Source: Lachnospiraceae bacterium
GTDB lineage: Bacteria > Bacillota > Clostridia > Lachnospirales > Lachnospiraceae
Length of the DNA stretch: 8,276 nt
Assembly: GCA_017958465.1 (NCBI GenBank)
Contig: JAGDCQ010000267.1
Location: 1 to 8,276, forward strand
Reading direction: 5' to 3'
A program made the position numbers and the translations under genes. Under the pieces are notes generated by a model. The model ran no database searches. It saw nothing but the letters and a program-made list of their open reading frames with translations, and was not told the origin of the DNA. Positions 6,121 to 8,276 of this stretch are shown one piece after another; positions within the stretch are counted from its first letter, which is position 1; every line of letters starts with the position of its first letter.

Positions 6121-7335
6121 ATGAAAAAGAGGATTATAGCTCTCGCATTGGTCTTTTGCATGCTGCTCCCTTTGGCAGGCTGCGGCAGCAAACAGAAAGA
6201 AAAGCTCGTGCTGGCTCTGCGCGCCGGCACTTATTCTGATGTCGTAAAATACTGCCTTGACGATTTCGAGGCCTTGAACAATGTACAATGCGAAGTTGTG
6301 GAGCTTTCCGAGGACGAGCTTCACTCTGTCCTTCTCAGCGCTCCCTCCAAAAAAGGCGCTTCCTACGACCTTTGCATGGTCGACGGTTCCTGGGTAATGG
6401 AATTCATTAACGAAAACGTCCTGACCGATCTTAGCGCGCTCGGATATATGCTGGACGACGACATAATATCCGCAACTACCACCATCTGTGTAAAGGACGG
6501 CAAAACCTATCTTGCGCCCTACTACGGCAACGTTACCGTAATGCTTTTCAACGCCGAAAGTGCAAAGGCTGTGGGCGTGGACCCGAACAGCATCACTTCC
6601 CTCGACGCCCTCCTTGGATTCTGCAAACAGGCTTCACAAAAGGGCCTCGGCGGGTTTGTCTACAGAGGCGATACCGAAAATGATATAGTTGTGGATTTCC
6701 TCCCGATACTTAGGGCCTTCGGCGGCTGGGTGATCGACGACAACAACCGCCCCACCGTCAACACCTTCGAGTTTACCCGCGCCATGGAGTTCTACATCGA
6801 GCTTTGCAAGACCGGTGCTCCCCTTTCCAAAGAGAATCTCATACAGGATATTGAGGCCGGAAAACAGCTGGCTGCAGTGGGCTGGCCGGGCTGGTTCAAC
6901 CCCGAGACCAGCAAAAACTCGGATTACATCCCCTTCCCCGGGAAGAGGGCGGAAGAAAGCAGGAACTTCAATTCCAACATTTACGGTATCTGGACCCTTG
7001 GGATCCCCGAAAAGTCGACCCATAAAGAATCCGCCTGCAAGTTGCTGTCTTACCTTATGGACAAGGAAGTGCAGAAAAAAACGGTGGCAGTAGGCGGCGT
7101 GCCCTGCCGTTACTCTGTGCTCAAGGACCCTGCAGTCCTTGAACAGGAGCCTCATTTCGAGACAATATGCACTGCTCTCGAAAACGGCATATACAGGCCT
7201 GTGATCCGTGAATGGCCCAGGTTTTACGCCATCCTCGGTGCCGAGATGAAAAAGATGATGGACGGATCCATAAGCGTGAGCGAAGGGTTAAAGCTCGCCC
7301 AGGAGTCCCTCGAAGCCCTTATGGGCAGCAAATAA
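6121..7335 (+). CDS. ABC transporter sugar-type solute-binding lipoprotein
   Basis: The gene encodes 404 residues, a normal length for a family 1 (CUT1-type) extracellular solute-binding protein. Residues 1-21 are a lipoprotein signal peptide ending in the lipobox L-A-G-C, so Cys21 should be lipidated and the protein tethered outside the membrane. Family-like features are the early strand KLVLALRAGTYSD, the segment YDLCMVDGSWVMEF in the first lobe, a YLAPYYGNVTVMLFN strand that normally crosses between lobes, AAVGWPGWF in the second lobe, and YGIWTLGIPEKSTHKESA, the usual 'good-behaviour' helix entry near the C-terminus. Start ATG 6121 follows GGAGG by five bases. Permease and ATPase genes are absent from both sides: the next gene is convergent and unrelated. 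The protein must therefore share a remote transporter or work as a sensor. A saccharide ligand is inferred from family only. Confidence 0.88.
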   Translation: MKKRIIALALVFCMLLPLAGCGSKQKEKLVLALRAGTYSDVVKYCLDDFEALNNVQCEVVELSEDELHSVLLSAPSKKGASYDLCMVDGSWVMEFINENVLTDLSALGYMLDDDIISATTTICVKDGKTYLAPYYGNVTVMLFNAESAKAVGVDPNSITSLDALLGFCKQASQKGLGGFVYRGDTENDIVVDFLPILRAFGGWVIDDNNRPTVNTFEFTRAMEFYIELCKTGAPLSKENLIQDIEAGKQLAAVGWPGWFNPETSKNSDYIPFPGKRAEESRNFNSNIYGIWTLGIPEKSTHKESACKLLSYLMDKEVQKKTVAVGGVPCRYSVLKDPAVLEQEPHFETICTALENGIYRPVIREWPRFYAILGAEMKKMMDGSISVSEGLKLAQESLEALMGSK

Positions 7336-7356
7336 AAAACCGGGGTTGCCCCCGGT
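7334..7356 (-). terminator. Rho-independent terminator of the nitroreductase gene, overlapping the lipoprotein stop
   Basis: ACCGGGG (7339-7345) and CCCCGGT (7350-7356) form a seven-pair GC-rich stem with a four-base loop. Read on the minus strand it is followed at once by six T residues (7339-7334), a textbook intrinsic terminator about 25 nt after the nitroreductase stop. On the plus strand the stem follows the lipoprotein stop codon (7333-7335) by three bases but has no adjacent T-run (the first is about 7373-7379). It is therefore strong leftward and at best partial rightward. Confidence 0.85.
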
Positions 7357-7379
7357 CAGTTCATAGTATCAGGTTTTTC

Positions 7380-7949
7380 TCAGATAAGAATTTCTTCAAG
7401 ACTTCTTTTCGGAACGAAGTGGGTGTCGTTGCTGTCGCGGTAATACTTTGTATCGCCTATGACATCCACTATTTTTACGGTCTCGTCCGGCTTTCCGATT
7501 GCTATGAGGAGCTTTGGAACGAAGGCAGCATCAAGCTTCAGGATGTCCGAAACCTCCGCCTTATCGAAATTCCCGAGCATACAGCCGCCAAGGCCCTTTT
7601 CAACGGCCGCAAGCAATATGGTCTGGGCAACTATGCCGATATCGGTGGCCGGGGCATCCGGATTTGCGCAAAGGCCTGTATCCACGCAAATGGCGATATA
7701 CGCCACCGGGAAGTGTCCCTCGTGCGGCAGGGTAACGTCCTTTAGCATCTTAGCCCATCTCGTAACACCGTTTAGCCTGTCGGTCTCAGCTTTGTCACAT
7801 ACGATCCTGTATTTGAGCGGCTGGAGGTTGGCGCCGGACGCCGTGTACCTTGTAAGCTCCACAAGCTCTCTTAAAACCGACTCCTCTACCTTTACACTTT
7901 CGTCAAAGCCGCGGTAGCTCCTGTTTTTCTTTACAAGTTCTTCGATCAT
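7380..7949 (-). CDS. Nitroreductase family protein (probable FMN-dependent oxidoreductase)
   Basis: The gene encodes 189 residues, typical of short single-domain nitroreductases that bind FMN as dimers and reduce nitro compounds, quinones or flavin-like substrates with NAD(P)H. Visible family features are the N-terminal RSYRGF (10-15), whose Arg and Ser normally hold the FMN phosphate; SGANLQPLKY (38-47), matching the usual P-S-x-x-N-x-Q-P segment; an ATDIGIVAQTILLAAVEKGLG helix (101-121) leading to GCMLG (122-126); and IGKP (151-154) near the end. The frame runs upstream to 8111, but that stretch crosses the promoter at 8017-8045. ATG 7947-7949, preceded by GGAAAGG, is the credible start. 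The gene is a single transcription unit with its own promoter and terminator. The natural substrate is unknown. Confidence 0.9.
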   Translation of the reverse strand: MIEELVKKNRSYRGFDESVKVEESVLRELVELTRYTASGANLQPLKYRIVCDKAETDRLNGVTRWAKMLKDVTLPHEGHFPVAYIAICVDTGLCANPDAPATDIGIVAQTILLAAVEKGLGGCMLGNFDKAEVSDILKLDAAFVPKLLIAIGKPDETVKIVDVIGDTKYYRDSNDTHFVPKRSLEEILI

Positions 7950-7997
7950 TTCTTTACCTTTCCGGCCCCGGGACAAATAAGCTACTTCCAAACGCCC

Positions 7998-8014
7998 GGA
8001 CAGCCTCCCTGTCC
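7998..8014. promoter_or_regulatory. Palindrome at the nitroreductase start site, candidate operator
   Basis: GGACAG (7998-8003) and CTGTCC (8009-8014) are perfect inverted copies around a five-base centre. They begin three bases past the -10 and cover the predicted transcription start. The arms straddle the start, so a DNA-level operator for a dimeric repressor is more likely than an RNA hairpin. The repressor is not identifiable here. Confidence 0.4.
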
Positions 8015-8016
8015 CT

Positions 8017-8045
8017 ATTATATCCATGACTTTCGAGTATGACAA
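8017..8045 (-). promoter_or_regulatory. Sigma-A-type promoter of the nitroreductase gene
   Basis: On the minus strand TTGTCA (8040-8045) and TATAAT (8017-8022) are separated by exactly 17 bp, a near-consensus vegetative promoter. Transcription should begin around 8010 and give a leader of about 60 nt. Its position rules out an upstream start codon for the nitroreductase. Confidence 0.8.
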
Positions 8046-8100
8046 GAGGCGGTTCTGCCCGCACCCCTTTCTTTTTGTGAAAAACATAGCAAAAAAAAAC

Positions 8101-8129
8101 TTGCTTTTCACGGCATATTCGCTTATTCT
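8101..8129 (+). promoter_or_regulatory. Candidate promoter of the right-hand lipoprotein gene
   Basis: TTGCTT (8101-8106) and TATTCT (8124-8129) lie 17 bp apart on the plus strand, with a run of nine A residues (8091-8099) just upstream that could act as an UP element. The -35 is weak. The predicted start near 8136 gives a leader of about 60 nt containing a strong hairpin. Confidence 0.45.
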
Positions 8130-8152
8130 TAATCCATAACAGAAAAAGGGAA

Positions 8153-8181
8153 CTGTGCGCCTGCTGTCCTGCAGGCCACAG
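8153..8181 (+). other. Strong leader hairpin ending at the ribosome binding site
   Basis: CTGTG (8153-8157) pairs with CACAG (8177-8181), and after a single bulged C (8158), GCCTGC (8159-8164) pairs with GCAGGC (8171-8176), around a six-base loop TGTCCT. This gives eleven pairs, mostly GC. The 3' arm ends on the first base of the GAGGGGAAG Shine-Dalgarno (8181-8189). No T-run follows, so it is not a terminator. It may protect the message or set access of the ribosome. Confidence 0.5.
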
Positions 8182-8195
8182 AGGGGAAGTTTGAA

Positions 8196-8276
8196 ATGAA
8201 AAAGATCAGAAGAATCGCAGCTATCCTGCTTGTATCCATGCTCTGCCTCACCGGCTGCATGCGTTACAACGTGACC
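8196..8276 (+). CDS. Lipoprotein, N-terminal 27 codons (runs off the window)
   Basis: ATG 8196 follows a strong GAGGGGAAG (8181-8189). The translation starts MKKIRRIAAILL and reaches the lipobox L-T-G-C with Cys21, then MRYNVT at the window edge. It is a clear lipoprotein signal peptide, so the product is exported and lipid-anchored. The C-M-R-Y-N-V-T start of the mature part recalls small LppM-like lipoproteins (C-x-R-x-x-V pattern), but six residues are far too few to assign a family. It is divergent from the nitroreductase gene across a 246-bp gap holding both promoters. Confidence 0.8.
   Translation, partial: MKKIRRIAAILLVSMLCLTGCMRYNVT

Noticed and set aside
7950..8111. N-terminal extension of the nitroreductase frame to base 8111
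   Set aside because: The extension crosses a near-consensus promoter (8017-8045), is rich in Arg/Lys/Gly with no domain character, and family members start at the Met at 7949.

Overview
The window looks like chromosomal DNA of a low- to mid-GC Gram-positive Firmicute. A gut or rumen Clostridia member (Lachnospiraceae-like) is my best guess. This rests on strong AGGAGG-type ribosome binding sites, sigma-A style promoters, two lipoproteins with classic lipoboxes, a stand-alone sugar-type solute-binding protein, and a large secreted protein with a collagen-like tract and a C-terminal membrane anchor. Taxonomy is inference; no rRNA or other marker is present.

Layout. (1) 1-519, minus: N-terminal 173 codons of a DUF5107-type carbohydrate-associated protein. 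It is divergent from (2) 725-1579, plus: an AraC-family regulator. The 205-bp gap between them holds a palindromic -10 element and a pair of near-identical 10-bp direct repeats 21 bp apart, placed where an AraC-type activator of the DUF5107 gene would bind. (3) 1588-5895, minus: a 1435-residue surface protein that fills half the window and converges on the AraC gene with an 8-bp gap. In order it shows a signal peptide, a putative seven-bladed FG-GAP/VCBS propeller, a region with two glycine-rich alternating-hydrophobicity segments, a fibronectin-III-like domain, two copies of a short beta repeat, 41 G-X-Y triplets, an Ig-like module, an Asn-rich linker and a transmembrane anchor. (4) 5896-6120: intergenic, with a REP-like stem-loop and a near-consensus promoter. 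(5) 6121-7335, plus: an orphan ABC sugar-type solute-binding lipoprotein. (6) 7380-7949, minus: a nitroreductase-family protein with its own promoter and terminator. (7) 8196-8276, plus: the first 27 codons of another lipoprotein.

How the genes relate. Almost every gene is its own transcription unit, divergent or convergent with its neighbour, so no multigene operon is visible. The AraC regulator and the DUF5107 gene probably form one sugar-responsive module. The solute-binding lipoprotein fits a carbohydrate-using lifestyle but has no permease or ATPase genes beside it here. The most unusual object is the 1435-aa chimeric surface protein: an integrin-alpha-like propeller, possible membrane-active beta segments and a bacterial collagen tract in one chain, with one glycine of the collagen tract replaced by cysteine.
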